The position numbers and the translations under genes were made by a program. The notes below the pieces were generated by a model. The model saw only the letters and a list, made by a program, of their open reading frames with translations. It had not been told where the DNA came from and ran no database searches. From Paenibacillus sp. MMS20-IR301 (lineage in GTDB: Bacteria; Bacillota; Bacilli; Paenibacillales; Paenibacillaceae): a stretch of DNA of 64,000 nt. Positions 54,534 through 63,483 of this stretch are shown here, piece by piece. Where the stretch lies: the NCBI RefSeq assembly GCF_032302195.1, contig NZ_CP135275.1:2666001-2730000 (forward strand), in the 5' to 3' direction. Numbering within the stretch: position 1 is the stretch's first letter; each line of letters begins with the position of its first letter.

Positions 54534-55499
54534 ATGCACGCTGCTGTTGTACATTCATTTCATTCTGCTCCGAAATATGAGACTTTCGCTGCACCCCAGC
54601 CGTCAGGACAACACGAAGCTCTTGTCGAAGTGCTTGCTGCCGGACTGCATCTCCGCGTACGCGCCCAGGCGGACGGCTCGCACTATACCAGCACGGATGA
54701 GCTGCCGCTGATCCCCGGAATCGACGGGGTGGGCCGGCTGCCGGACGGCCGGCGGGTCTATTTCGTGGCCACCGATACTGCGCTGGGATCCTTTGCTGAC
54801 CAAACCGTGATTGACCTGCGGCGCAGCGTGCCTATACCCGCACACGCCGATCCGGTGCTCATCGCCGCCGCAATGAACCCCGCTATGTCGTCCTGGGTGA
54901 CCCTCCGCCGCAGAATCCAGGTTCAGCCCGGGTTCAAAGTGCTGGTGCTCGGCGCAACCGGCAGTTCCGGGCAAATGGCCGTCCAGATTGCCAAGCTGCT
55001 AGGCGGGAGCCAGGTCATTGCTGCCGGCCGCGACCCGGAGCGCCTCGAAGCGCTCCGCCGGCTTGGCGCCGATGCCACCGTATCACTTGCCGGTGACCCG
55101 GAAGAAGCAGCCCGGCGGCTTGGGGAGGCTGCGGCCGAAGTGGACATCGTGCTTGATTATCTGTGGGGCCAGCCCGCAGAGCTGGGCATGCTTCCGCTGC
55201 TGACCCGCCGCCCGGACCGCAGCCGGCTGCTGACCTGGATTCAGATCGGCTCCGTTGCCGGAGCCAATGCCAGCATTCCTTCCGCTGCGCTCCGTTCGGC
55301 CAACTTTCAGCTCATCGGCAGCGGCCAGGGCTCCATCACCCCCGCCGGATACTTAGCTGAGTTCCCGGCACTGATCGATCTGATCGCCAGCGGCAAGCTT
55401 ATCCTGCAGCCGGCAGTCCATCCGCTGTCCAGTATTGAGGAGGTATGGAACACTCCTGAAGATAACCGGCAACGGATTGTATTCGTGCCTTCGCTCTAA
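54534..55499 (+). CDS. Medium-chain (MDR) quinone-oxidoreductase-like protein
   Basis: 321 aa from the ATG at 54534 (GGAGG, 8 bases). An MDR-superfamily enzyme with GroES-like N-terminus (PLIPGIDGVGRLPDGRRVYF) and Rossmann domain with nucleotide motif VLVLGATGSSGQMAVQIAKLLG (about 142-163). Structural-zinc cysteines are absent, as in quinone/enoyl reductases. It probably reduces quinones or reactive enones with NADPH. A MarR-family repressor lies divergently with phased operators between, so induction by an electrophile or drug is plausible. Confidence 0.87.
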   Translation: MHAAVVHSFHSAPKYETFAAPQPSGQHEALVEVLAAGLHLRVRAQADGSHYTSTDELPLIPGIDGVGRLPDGRRVYFVATDTALGSFADQTVIDLRRSVPIPAHADPVLIAAAMNPAMSSWVTLRRRIQVQPGFKVLVLGATGSSGQMAVQIAKLLGGSQVIAAGRDPERLEALRRLGADATVSLAGDPEEAARRLGEAAAEVDIVLDYLWGQPAELGMLPLLTRRPDRSRLLTWIQIGSVAGANASIPSAALRSANFQLIGSGQGSITPAGYLAEFPALIDLIASGKLILQPAVHPLSSIEEVWNTPEDNRQRIVFVPSL

Positions 55500-55517
55500 A
55501 TTCCTTGCACATAAGTA

Positions 55518-55560
55518 AAGGCAGACCCGGCGGCCATTTGCGGCTGTGCGGGTCTGCCTT
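55518..55560. terminator. Bidirectional terminator
   Basis: Perfect 12-bp stem AAGGCAGACCCG / CGGGTCTGCCTT with T- and A-rich flanks between convergent oxidoreductase and sulfatase genes. Confidence 0.85.
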
Positions 55561-55577
55561 CTTTTCATATTAATACT

Positions 55578-57452
55578 TTATTCTTCTGCCGCAACATCCG
55601 GACGGTCCGGCAGCTGCTCCAGATAGCTGTTAGACAAGCTCAGCAGCCGCTGCACGGCATTAAACTGCGCTTCGGTAGAACCTCCAGCGATAATCGAATT
55701 ATCTGTTCTGCTGTAATTCGTCCCGTCCGCATAAGCTTCTCCAGTCACATAAACACTTGAGTCATTAATGAAGGAGCCTGTCGGCAGGAAATGCCGGACC
55801 GGAAGAAGATTCGTCTGCTGGTTGAGCAGATCCTCCCCGAAATGCAGCTGCTGCTCCACAGATACGCCCAGCAGATTGGCTACTGTCGGCAGAATATCGA
55901 CCTGCCCGCCGGCTTGCCCGATGACCGCAGGCAGCTCTCCCGAAGGCGAATGGACAATGAACGGTATATTGAACAGGTCTGCATAGCCGTATTCATGACC
56001 GATCAGCTCCTTAAGCCCAGTCTTCTCGTCATCACCAAGCGTGTAAAGCGGAACCCCCTGATGATCACCGTAAAAGACAACCAGGCTGTCATCCCATACC
56101 CCGCTGGCCTTCAGCTCCTCCAGAAATTGTCCCATCGCATAATCAGCATAATTCTGGGCCCGGATATAATTACCCAGCAGGGTTCCTTCGTATTGTTCGG
56201 GCAGCGTCATTTGGTATTTCTCCTCAGGTATGCGGAACGGATGATGGGCACTCATGGAGATTACCATCGCATAGAACGGTTCTTCCCTTTCATCCAGCGC
56301 AGCCAGCTCCGGTACAGTCTTCGCAAACAGCACTTCATCCGAGGAGCCAAAAGCAATATGGTCATCGTCACCATAGAAGCTCTGGTCATAATATTTATCA
56401 AACCCGATCGCCTGATAAAGCGCCTTACGGTTCCAGAAATCGGCGCTGTTCGTATGGAATGTATACGTTGCATAACCGTTTGCTTTCAGCAGCCCGGGCA
56501 GGCTGGGCAAGGATTTGTTCATATAACCGGAAGACGTAGCTGGCTCGTTCTTAGGCACATAGAAGGAAGTATTGACCACAAATTCAGCATCTGAGGTAGT
56601 CCCCTGGCCCGCATTGGTATAAAAGTGATTGAAATACGTATTCTCCCGTGCCAGCTTGTTAATATTCGGAGTAATCTCCTGCCCGTCTATGGTCAGCCCG
56701 ATCAGGAAATTCTGGAACGATTCCATCTGGACCATAATCAGATTCTTGCCCCGGTCAGCCGCGAAATATTGCGGGGATCCGGGTACAGTAATACCTTTTA
56801 AATCATTAACCGCACTTTGTGTAATCTCTTTGCTGTCGATAAGCTCTTCCTTCTCCGTTGTATCGGCAAATAAGGTGTACACCTCATAATTGAGGATACC
56901 CATACTCTCCGCCTTCTTAGTCTCATTCATGCTCGCATGATTCGGCCAGACATTGAAGATGCACAGCCCGAAGGAGACAGCAGTAATCACACTCAGCACC
57001 GGACGGCTGATCCGCACCGCACCTCTTTGCTTCCAGAGCGAAATATATTTTGGACGGAACATCAGGAACAGGAAGAACACCACATCTACGAAAATGAACA
57101 GATAATACGGCGTAATAAGCGAATACGTGCTCTCCCCGACCTTGGTCACTTTATCCGCCTGCTGCAGGGCGTGGTATGTAGCGATGACACCATAATATTT
57201 GTAATACATCAGTACAGCGAAATAGATCAGCGTAATGAACAGGTTCGCCACCATATAGTACAGAATCTTCCGCTTACTGGCCAGCCATTCAATCAGACTG
57301 AATACAATGAGGAAGAACGGGATCTCTGTGAGCAGTGTTCCCCAGTTAGGCCCGTCATTGAAGACAACATACCAGGCCACCGCACTTTTCAGCAGCAGGA
57401 CGAAGGTAAACAGTAGTATAGGTTTATTGCGGATGTCAAAATGTTGTTTCAT
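55578..57452 (-). CDS. ltaS: Lipoteichoic acid synthase family sulfatase-like membrane enzyme
   Basis: A 624-aa LTA-synthase-type protein. Five N-terminal membrane helices (about 11-30, 43-60, 65-83, 112-132, 150-168) precede an extracellular sulfatase-fold domain. Metal ligands and the catalytic Thr are visible: Glu244 in VQMESFQNF, Thr286 in QGTTSDAEF, plus the YGDHQGVPLY segment near 465 and SAHHPF near 410. It transfers glycerol-phosphate from phosphatidylglycerol to build lipoteichoic acid, or primes it. Several paralogues occur per genome (LtaS, YfnI, YqgS, YvgJ) and which one this is cannot be decided. A long leader lies upstream. Confidence 0.88.
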   Translation of the reverse strand: MKQHFDIRNKPILLFTFVLLLKSAVAWYVVFNDGPNWGTLLTEIPFFLIVFSLIEWLASKRKILYYMVANLFITLIYFAVLMYYKYYGVIATYHALQQADKVTKVGESTYSLITPYYLFIFVDVVFFLFLMFRPKYISLWKQRGAVRISRPVLSVITAVSFGLCIFNVWPNHASMNETKKAESMGILNYEVYTLFADTTEKEELIDSKEITQSAVNDLKGITVPGSPQYFAADRGKNLIMVQMESFQNFLIGLTIDGQEITPNINKLARENTYFNHFYTNAGQGTTSDAEFVVNTSFYVPKNEPATSSGYMNKSLPSLPGLLKANGYATYTFHTNSADFWNRKALYQAIGFDKYYDQSFYGDDDHIAFGSSDEVLFAKTVPELAALDEREEPFYAMVISMSAHHPFRIPEEKYQMTLPEQYEGTLLGNYIRAQNYADYAMGQFLEELKASGVWDDSLVVFYGDHQGVPLYTLGDDEKTGLKELIGHEYGYADLFNIPFIVHSPSGELPAVIGQAGGQVDILPTVANLLGVSVEQQLHFGEDLLNQQTNLLPVRHFLPTGSFINDSSVYVTGEAYADGTNYSRTDNSIIAGGSTEAQFNAVQRLLSLSNSYLEQLPDRPDVAAEE

Positions 57453-57842
57453 CTTTTGTCTCGATCTCCTTATTCCCGGTTTCCAGTTGCTTTTTGCTGA
57501 TGATGCTGCAGATTCTAACGGCTAAAACGCTGATCCAGCTGTAACTATCGCTGTTTCAGAAAATAAACAACCCTTTTCAATCATATGCAGGAAAAAAGCA
57601 TTTTGCCCCTGTAATTCCGACTTCTGAATTAAAACATATATTAGGTAGGTTATCAACCTAATTTATTTGTAAACAGACGGCTGCCGAGTGGCGGTCCAGG
57701 TTATATGCCCTATAGTAGTCATAATAAAAAAAGCGCGCCAGGCAGAGACTTCCGTCCCATGCACCAGGCGCGCGGTAATAATAGCGTACTTACTCTTTTA
57801 TATAGTTGTTTTAACTTGCGCCATGCAAGCCCTCTCCCGCGG
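57453..57842. promoter_or_regulatory. Leader of the LtaS-type gene with nested palindrome
   Basis: This 390-bp stretch has no gene. About 195 bp upstream of the sulfatase start is AGGTT-ATC-AACCT (57647-57659), nested in TTAGGT ... ACCTAA (57641-57661), a compact palindrome of operator size. The far end holds the terminator of the Rieske gene. Confidence 0.4.
57733..57773 (-). terminator. Terminator of the Rieske oxygenase gene
   Basis: GCGCGCC (57733-57739) / GGCGCGC (57767-57773) stem followed on the minus strand by seven T residues, 70 bp past the stop codon. Confidence 0.75.
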
Positions 57843-58889
57843 TCAGGAGGTATAATTCTGCCCGAGGCCCAGGCTGCTGAGCAGCTGTCTGTAGGCAATC
57901 GATGTGCGGTCTGCCGGGATATGGGCTTCCGCCTGCAGATCGAGCGGTAAATCCTCCGGCGTCTGTGATTCCACCATCTCCGCATCCTCCTGGAAGACCT
58001 GCAGATTGAACTTAATCGTATCTTCCACAGGAGCACTCTTGTCAAAGTTGCGTGAAATCGGGCAGAACAGTCTGGTATAACGTGCGGATACCGGGGAGGC
58101 GCAGTTCAGAATCTTCAATCTGCCCTCATCCGGAAAATAAACAGTCAGCATCGCTGCAAACGGAGCGAATACGCGGAATTCACGCAGCCACTCGAAGCCT
58201 TCCGGCGCAGGATTCTCTTGTCCTTTACCATAATTGCTGACCGTGCTCCAATATTCAGCCACCAGCTCCGTCTCCCCTTCCCGCCAGACTTTGTATTGCG
58301 GAACCTCTGTATTATTACGGTCCCCGAAGGTTGCCGTATGCACGTAAGCGAAATGGGACACATCCAGGAAGCCTTCCATCTGCCGCCCGGAGGAGCCGGC
58401 GATATCGAAGCTCGGAATAAGAATATTGATGTAATCGGGATCATCCCAGGCCGGGAAGGCCGGAATCTGCTCCGGCGCACCGCCGAGGCAGGTCCAGATC
58501 AGACCATAGCGCTCCACTGCGGGGTAGACGATCAATTTCAGCTTAGGCGAGATTTTGGATTTGGGATGAGCGGGAACAGCCGTACACTTCCCTTCGCAGT
58601 TATAGCGAAAGCCGTGATACGGGCACACAATTTCGCCGTTCTCAACCCAGCCTTTACTTAAGGGGGCACCGCGGTGGAAGCATAAATCCCGGGCAATGAC
58701 CACCTTCCCCTCACTGCGGTACAAGACCAGCTTCATATCCAGCAGCTTGACCGCAACCGGGTCATCTTGAATCTCATCTGCCGCCGCAACCGGGTACCAG
58801 TACTGGGCCAGAATCCGCCAGTCTTCAGGCGAGAAGGTGCAGTCACGCGGCAGCTCAAGCTCAGCTGGTTTTCTTTTCTCCTCTATCAT
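57843..58889 (-). CDS. Rieske [2Fe-2S] aromatic-ring-hydroxylating-type oxygenase
   Basis: 348 aa from the ATG at 58889 (GAGGTGG, 7 bases). The N-terminal Rieske domain has C70-F-H72 and C89-P-Y-H92 (ARDLCFHRGAPLSKG, IVCPYHGFRYNCEG). The C-terminal domain has the mononuclear iron region FLDVSHFAYVHTATFGD (two His and a later Asp), as in VanA, pheophorbide-a and related oxygenases. It needs an external electron donor, and none is in an operon. A FMN reductase lies divergently 342 bp away. The substrate may be a lignin- or phenolic-type aromatic, but this is not shown by sequence. Confidence 0.9.
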   Translation of the reverse strand: MIEEKRKPAELELPRDCTFSPEDWRILAQYWYPVAAADEIQDDPVAVKLLDMKLVLYRSEGKVVIARDLCFHRGAPLSKGWVENGEIVCPYHGFRYNCEGKCTAVPAHPKSKISPKLKLIVYPAVERYGLIWTCLGGAPEQIPAFPAWDDPDYINILIPSFDIAGSSGRQMEGFLDVSHFAYVHTATFGDRNNTEVPQYKVWREGETELVAEYWSTVSNYGKGQENPAPEGFEWLREFRVFAPFAAMLTVYFPDEGRLKILNCASPVSARYTRLFCPISRNFDKSAPVEDTIKFNLQVFQEDAEMVESQTPEDLPLDLQAEAHIPADRTSIAYRQLLSSLGLGQNYTS

Positions 58890-59231
58890 GGCCGCTCCAC
58901 CTCGCAATTTGTATAGAAATATAATTTCATTAAGCAGATGTTAGAATATATAACTTATTGTGTGTATTTTATACTCGTTTTGTGATAAAAATCAATTACA
59001 ATTTATGATTATTTGTTTAACCGCCCAAATCAGGCCTGTGAATGTTATGCATTATGACATAAAAGGCATTCCACTCTACAATTCAGGCTGGAATTCTTCT
59101 GGTGCGGATTCAAGTAATTTTCAATTTTTATAGTTTCAAAAAATAACTTGCTTTATTTAAGTTATAAGCTATAATAAAAGTCATAAGAGCCGCTTCAAAA
59201 AACTGTAAACCAAATTCGAGGAGGAATTACA
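58890..59231. other. A/T-rich divergent intergenic region
   Basis: No gene is seen. The region serves the Rieske gene on the left and the FMN-reductase gene on the right. An ATAACTT element near 58950 resembles the half-site found at 59143, and both lie upstream of divergent redox genes. Confidence 0.4.
59143..59175 (+). promoter_or_regulatory. FMN-reductase promoter with overlapping inverted repeat
   Basis: -35 TTGCTT (59148-59153) and -10 TATAAT (59170-59175) have a 16-bp spacer. ATAACTT-N9-AAGTTAT (59143-59149 / 59159-59165) overlaps the -35 and spacer, a probable repressor site. Confidence 0.6.
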
Positions 59232-59774
59232 ATGTCAACTTTAAACATCGGAATTATTCTGGGAAGTACCCGCCAAGGTCGCGTAAGCCCGCAGGTAGGC
59301 GAATGGGTGAAAGGTATTGCTGATGCCCGTGGAGATGCCAACTATGAAATCGTTGATATTGCCGACTTCAAGCTGCCGCTGCTAGGGGAAAGCAACAGCT
59401 ATGCTGAAGCACAGGCTTGGGCTGCCAAGCTGGCTACACTGGACGGATTCGTATTTATTGTACAGGAATATAATCACAGCCTGACCGGAGCACTCAAGAA
59501 CGCCCTTGATTCTGCCCGTGAAGAATGGAACAACAAAGCTGCCGGTATTGTCAGCTACGGTTCAGCCGGAGGCGTCCGGGCCGCTGAACATCTGCGCGGA
59601 ATCCTCGGCGAGCTGTCTGTGGCCGATGTGAGAGTACATCCGCTGCTCTCGCTGTTCACAGATTTCGAGAACGGCTCGGTGTTCAAGCCAGCCGATCTGC
59701 ATATCGCTAACGTTAATGCGATGCTGGATCAGGTTCTGGCCTGGAGCGGTGCACTTAAGACTTTGCGCCAATAA
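59232..59774 (+). CDS. NADPH-dependent FMN reductase family protein
   Basis: A 180-aa flavodoxin-like reductase. The FMN phosphate loop is GSTRQGRVSPQVGEW (about 11-25), the isoalloxazine-contact segment is VQEYNHSLTGALKNALD (about 77-93), and GIVSYGSAGGVRAAEHLR (about 105-122) follows. Such proteins reduce FMN, chromate, azo dyes or quinones using NADPH. The start has GAGGAGG about 8 bases upstream. It is monocistronic, and its divergence from a Rieske oxygenase raises the possibility that it supplies reduced flavin, though Rieske enzymes usually use a ferredoxin-type reductase. Confidence 0.9.
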   Translation: MSTLNIGIILGSTRQGRVSPQVGEWVKGIADARGDANYEIVDIADFKLPLLGESNSYAEAQAWAAKLATLDGFVFIVQEYNHSLTGALKNALDSAREEWNNKAAGIVSYGSAGGVRAAEHLRGILGELSVADVRVHPLLSLFTDFENGSVFKPADLHIANVNAMLDQVLAWSGALKTLRQ

Positions 59775-59788
59775 ACTGTAAATATAAA

Positions 59789-59837
59789 CAGGGGCATCCC
59801 GAGGCAGCAATGTAACAGCTGCCTCAGGATGCCCCTG
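59789..59837. terminator. Bidirectional terminator
   Basis: A 20-bp stem with one mismatch (59789-59808 / 59818-59837) between convergent genes. Confidence 0.85.
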
Positions 59838-59870
59838 ATTTGTGTTGCCGGAGTATGTATTCAGAGCACG

Positions 59871-60953
59871 CTACTGTGACAGCAGCCTGCGGATCAGCTC
59901 TCTGCGGCTGGACACGCCCGCTTTGGCAAAGATGGACTTCAGGTGATCCTGTACTGTATACGGTGAAATATGAAGTGATTCTGCCAGCTCTTTGGTGGAT
60001 AATCCGAGCGACAGCATCCCGGCCAGCTCCCTCTCACGGGCGGTTAAGGCAAAGGCATCTGCCAGCAGGCGGAAGATATCCGAAGGCCGTGTACTGGTAA
60101 AAGAAACCGCCAGCGCAGCATCCGGACCGTCAAGCCTGCTGGCTGTTACGGTCAGATAAGCCCCATCCCCCGTGAGCAGGCAGACCTTCGCCCGTGAAGC
60201 CGGGCCAGCGTCGTCAGCCAGGCCAGCCCGCACCTGTTCCCCGGCCAATACCCGCAGGGCAACGGCACGGACCGGTCCCGGCAGGCTTCCCGCCTCCAGC
60301 CGTTCTGCCCTCCGCAGCTGCTCCAGCCAGTTATTCGCTGCAGTATTCGTACTCACCGGTATCAGCCGGTCATTCAGTACCATAATCCCGTTATCCTCCG
60401 GCTGACGTTCCATGGACCATACCTCTGCCGGCGGCGAAGAGGCATAATGTCTGAGCCCGTCAGCAATATACGGAGCAATGGAAGCTATTGCGGTACACTC
60501 CCCGGCCCCGAACAGGGGACTGCCGGATTGACGGAATAAGGTCAAGAAGCCCCAGCATACCCCTCCGGCCATAAGTGCCGCCCGCAGCTCATCACCGAAC
60601 CCGGCCGGCTGCAGCACTTCACGGTAACGTTCACTTTGCTCCAGCTGCCCCCCAGTCACACCGCTTAAGCAGGCCACCGGAATTTCCGCCTGGATCAGCT
60701 GTTCATGCTTCATGTAATCCCCATGCAGATATTCATATTCAAACAATTCAGAGTGGACAGCCTCCAGTCCCTGCTCCGTCACCGCACCGGTAGTTAACAG
60801 CGTGTGCGGATCAACTGCTGTGCAGCAGGCAGCGGCAAACGGAATTACTGTCCGCAGCTTAGTAATTACCGCCTCCCTGTACTGCTGCGAATCTATGGCA
60901 GACCCTGCCCTGCCCGGGTCCAGCTGAATAATAGCCTTCATTACCTCGTTCAT
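59871..60953 (-). CDS. LuxR-HTH transcriptional regulator
   Basis: 360 aa from the ATG at 60953 (GAGAGGA upstream); an extended frame to 60977 is less well supported. The C-terminal 60 residues are a LuxR/GerE HTH (LTARERELAGMLSLGLSTKELAESLHISPYTVQDHLKSIFAKAGV). The N-terminal 290 residues resemble a GAF/PAS-like sensor (AACCTAVDPHTLLTTGAV, GVCWGFLTLFRQSGSPLFG) with no receiver domain, so it is not a standard response regulator. The divergent saccharopine-dehydrogenase-like gene 133 bp away is the most likely target. Confidence 0.85.
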   Translation of the reverse strand: MNEVMKAIIQLDPGRAGSAIDSQQYREAVITKLRTVIPFAAACCTAVDPHTLLTTGAVTEQGLEAVHSELFEYEYLHGDYMKHEQLIQAEIPVACLSGVTGGQLEQSERYREVLQPAGFGDELRAALMAGGVCWGFLTLFRQSGSPLFGAGECTAIASIAPYIADGLRHYASSPPAEVWSMERQPEDNGIMVLNDRLIPVSTNTAANNWLEQLRRAERLEAGSLPGPVRAVALRVLAGEQVRAGLADDAGPASRAKVCLLTGDGAYLTVTASRLDGPDAALAVSFTSTRPSDIFRLLADAFALTARERELAGMLSLGLSTKELAESLHISPYTVQDHLKSIFAKAGVSSRRELIRRLLSQ

Positions 60954-61086
60954 CCTGATGTCCTCTCTAAATCCCATAAATGTGGGATGGTCTCAAGCCC
61001 CGATCAGCGGGATAATTAATCATAATTCTTATTATATCCCAGGCAAGGCAATACTACATTCAATATTCAAGGACGGGGAGCAAATC

Positions 61087-62226
61087 ATGAAAACAGATAT
61101 AGTAGTCATCGGCGGGTATGGGCATGTAGGGTCACAGATTTGCAGGCTGCTCGGAGCAGAGCATCCGGGAAAGGTCTACGCAGCTGGGAGGAATCTGCAG
61201 CGGGCGGAAAGCTTCAGCCGTTCTACCGGCGGACAGGTGAAGCCGCTGCGCCTGGCAGCAGAGGAACCGCTGAGTCAGCAGCTGCTGGAGCGGACGAAGC
61301 TGGTAGTGATGTGCCTCGATCAGCAGGATACCCGGCTTGCGGCAGCCTGTTTACAGAGCGGCACGCATTATGTAGATGTCTCGGCGAGCGGGGAGTTTCT
61401 GCAGCAGGTACAGCTGCTGGCCCCGGTGAAGAATCATCTCCGGGCGGCTGCGGTACTAAGTGTAGGACTTGCTCCCGGGCTGACAAATCTGCTTGCGGCC
61501 AAGGCGGTGCAGGAGCTGGATCGGGCGGAGCTGATCGACATCTCCATTATGCTTGGGCTTGGTGACAGCCACGGACAGGCTGCCCTGGAGTGGACGGTAG
61601 ACCAATTGGGCTCAGCCTTTGAGATTACAGAACACGGCAAGCTGCGCAATGTATCAAGCTTCAGGGACGGCAAATCCACTGAATTCGGATTCAGCCTGCG
61701 GAAGCGTACAGCCTACCGGTTTCCGTTCTCGGATCAGCAGACCTTGCCGGCCACACTGAATGTACCCTCGATCTCCACACGCCTGTGCTTCGATTCCCGC
61801 ACGGCCACCGCTGCAGTTGCCCTGCTGCGCAGTCTGGGCTTGCCTGCCCTGCTGCGGATCAAAGCCTTCCGCAACCTGGCGGTCAAGGCTTTCGGCAAAT
61901 TCCGTATCGGCTCCGAACAGTACGCCGTTAAGGTAGATGCTTACGGTACCCAGGCTGGCAGCCCTGTGCAGATTGAATACGGGATTGAAGGTGTGCATGA
62001 AGCAGCTGTCACAGCTGTAACTGCTGCTGGTGTTGCTCTTCATATTTACAATGCACCGCCGGAGCCCGGTGTCTACCACATTGAGCAGCTGTTCTCACTG
62101 CAATCAGACGGACAGCGACTCCTCCTGGCAGCCTCAGATAAGGGCCAGCCTGGAAGCAGCAAAGCTTATCCGCTGGAAGGTCTCCGCTTCTGGACCCGGA
62201 CTGGCAGTGGCAGCAGTTCTGAATAA
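61087..62226 (+). CDS. Saccharopine dehydrogenase-like NAD(P)-binding protein
   Basis: 379 aa from the ATG at 61087 (GGGGAG, 6 bases); an in-frame ATG at 60958 would overlap the regulator. The N-terminal Rossmann fold is DIVVIGGYGHVGSQICRLL (3-21), followed by the Sacchrp_dh_NADP pattern (CLDQQDTRLAAACLQSGTHYVDVS). The C-terminal half is unlike lysine-pathway saccharopine reductases and similar to uncharacterised reductases. The reaction is unknown; lipid or polyketide reduction is one possibility. Its divergent partner is a LuxR-type regulator. Confidence 0.83.
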   Translation: MKTDIVVIGGYGHVGSQICRLLGAEHPGKVYAAGRNLQRAESFSRSTGGQVKPLRLAAEEPLSQQLLERTKLVVMCLDQQDTRLAAACLQSGTHYVDVSASGEFLQQVQLLAPVKNHLRAAAVLSVGLAPGLTNLLAAKAVQELDRAELIDISIMLGLGDSHGQAALEWTVDQLGSAFEITEHGKLRNVSSFRDGKSTEFGFSLRKRTAYRFPFSDQQTLPATLNVPSISTRLCFDSRTATAAVALLRSLGLPALLRIKAFRNLAVKAFGKFRIGSEQYAVKVDAYGTQAGSPVQIEYGIEGVHEAAVTAVTAAGVALHIYNAPPEPGVYHIEQLFSLQSDGQRLLLAASDKGQPGSSKAYPLEGLRFWTRTGSGSSSE

Positions 62227-62257
62227 AATATATTAAAGATTTATTCAGTGAACGAAG

Positions 62258-62299
62258 CAGCGGCAGAAAAAGACGCATTTATGTCTTAGACTGCCGCTG
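62258..62299. terminator. Bidirectional terminator
   Basis: CAGCGGCAG (62258-62266) / CTGCCGCTG (62291-62299) with inner AAGAC / GTCTT pairing, between convergent dehydrogenase and epimerase genes. Confidence 0.75.
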
Positions 62300-62311
62300 T
62301 TGTTAAGACCT

Positions 62312-63268
62312 TTACTTTTCAAACCACTTGTGTTCGACCATATAGGCAACACTTTCCTCCACTGTTTCCAAGAGCGCATGTCTCGGGGAATACTCGATCA
62401 GGCGTTTTCCTTTTTCGATACTGAAATAACCGCTGCGGACAATATGATAGTAGGTGCGATCAATATAATCCTTGTCCTTCGTATAGCCGCACCATTCCTC
62501 CCACGGAAGAAAAGTGATGTTCTCCTCCTGCCCAAAGTAGCGGTACATCGCTTGGGCATACCCCAGTAAAGTAATAGATTCATCACCTACTGCATGGAAG
62601 CTCTCGCCTAATGCTGCTTTCCTATGTGTGATGCTATTAAAGAAAACCTGTGCTACATCGTCTGCATGTACATGATGCAAGGTCTCCATTCCGAAATTAG
62701 GAAGTGCAATTTCTTGTCCGCGCCGGATCTTGTCAAATATCCAATAATCATGATTGGCCGTTGGATTCATAATAACCCAGCCTGGACCTGAAATCTGGCC
62801 CGGCATAATAACGGTCTCCGGAAAACCTTCCTGCCGGTACAGATTATGCAGGTATTCCTCGCTTTTAGCCTTCTGAATTCCATATTCCTCTAATGGGAAT
62901 TTAGCCTGATCTTCGATGACCGGCATCGTAGTAGCCCTTCCATGAGCCCATATAGACGAGCAGAAAAGATAATGGGACAGATTCGTCTTCTTAAGGGCTT
63001 CTGCCATACTCATTGTATCTCCCAGCGTAAAGTTGATGAGATCGACGACTACATCTGCGTTCAAGGCAGCAATTTTCCTTTCAAATTCTCCATCCGGTTC
63101 CTTAGTTCTGTCAAGGATAATTTGTTCTACCTCTCCCCAGGCCGTATCTTCCTTGTAAGGTTTACTTTGACCGCGAGTAATACTAATTACTTTATGACCT
63201 GCTCTGACTAACTTAGGAACAAGATAAGTGCCAATATGACCACTTCCACCAACGACAACAACCTTCAT
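62312..63268 (-). CDS. NAD-dependent epimerase/dehydratase (extended SDR)
   Basis: A 318-aa extended short-chain dehydrogenase with glycine motif VVVGGSGHIGTYL (3-15). The YxxxK equivalent is YGIQKAK (about 129-135), with CSSIWAHG (about 102-109) giving the catalytic Ser. The C-terminal half binds the substrate, often a nucleotide-sugar, and here HHVHADDVAQVFFN is typical. The exact substrate is unknown. GAGGAGG precedes the ATG by about 6 bases. It is monocistronic, flanked by two terminators. Confidence 0.88.
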   Translation of the reverse strand: MKVVVVGGSGHIGTYLVPKLVRAGHKVISITRGQSKPYKEDTAWGEVEQIILDRTKEPDGEFERKIAALNADVVVDLINFTLGDTMSMAEALKKTNLSHYLFCSSIWAHGRATTMPVIEDQAKFPLEEYGIQKAKSEEYLHNLYRQEGFPETVIMPGQISGPGWVIMNPTANHDYWIFDKIRRGQEIALPNFGMETLHHVHADDVAQVFFNSITHRKAALGESFHAVGDESITLLGYAQAMYRYFGQEENITFLPWEEWCGYTKDKDYIDRTYYHIVRSGYFSIEKGKRLIEYSPRHALLETVEESVAYMVEHKWFEK

Positions 63269-63436
63269 TGTGACTCCTCCTCTTTTTTGTTTTTACTGAA
63301 AATATCATAATGTTGCTGTAATGAGAGATATGGGATCGTTAATAAAGTTTAGCCCTTAGAGTCAACTCTAAGTCAAGGTTCTTTCAATAATATAAATCCG
63401 CTGTTTGCAGTTACCGAGAAAGCTGCTCTCTGAACG

Positions 63437-63473
63437 CAGCAAGGCGGCCGTATACATAACGGCCGCCTTGCTG
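63437..63473 (-). terminator. Terminator of the methyl-accepting protein gene
   Basis: A perfect 15-bp stem (63437-63451 / 63459-63473) with a 7-base loop, 10 bp past the stop codon of the partial chemoreceptor gene. Confidence 0.8.
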
Positions 63474-63483
63474 ACGTGAACAG

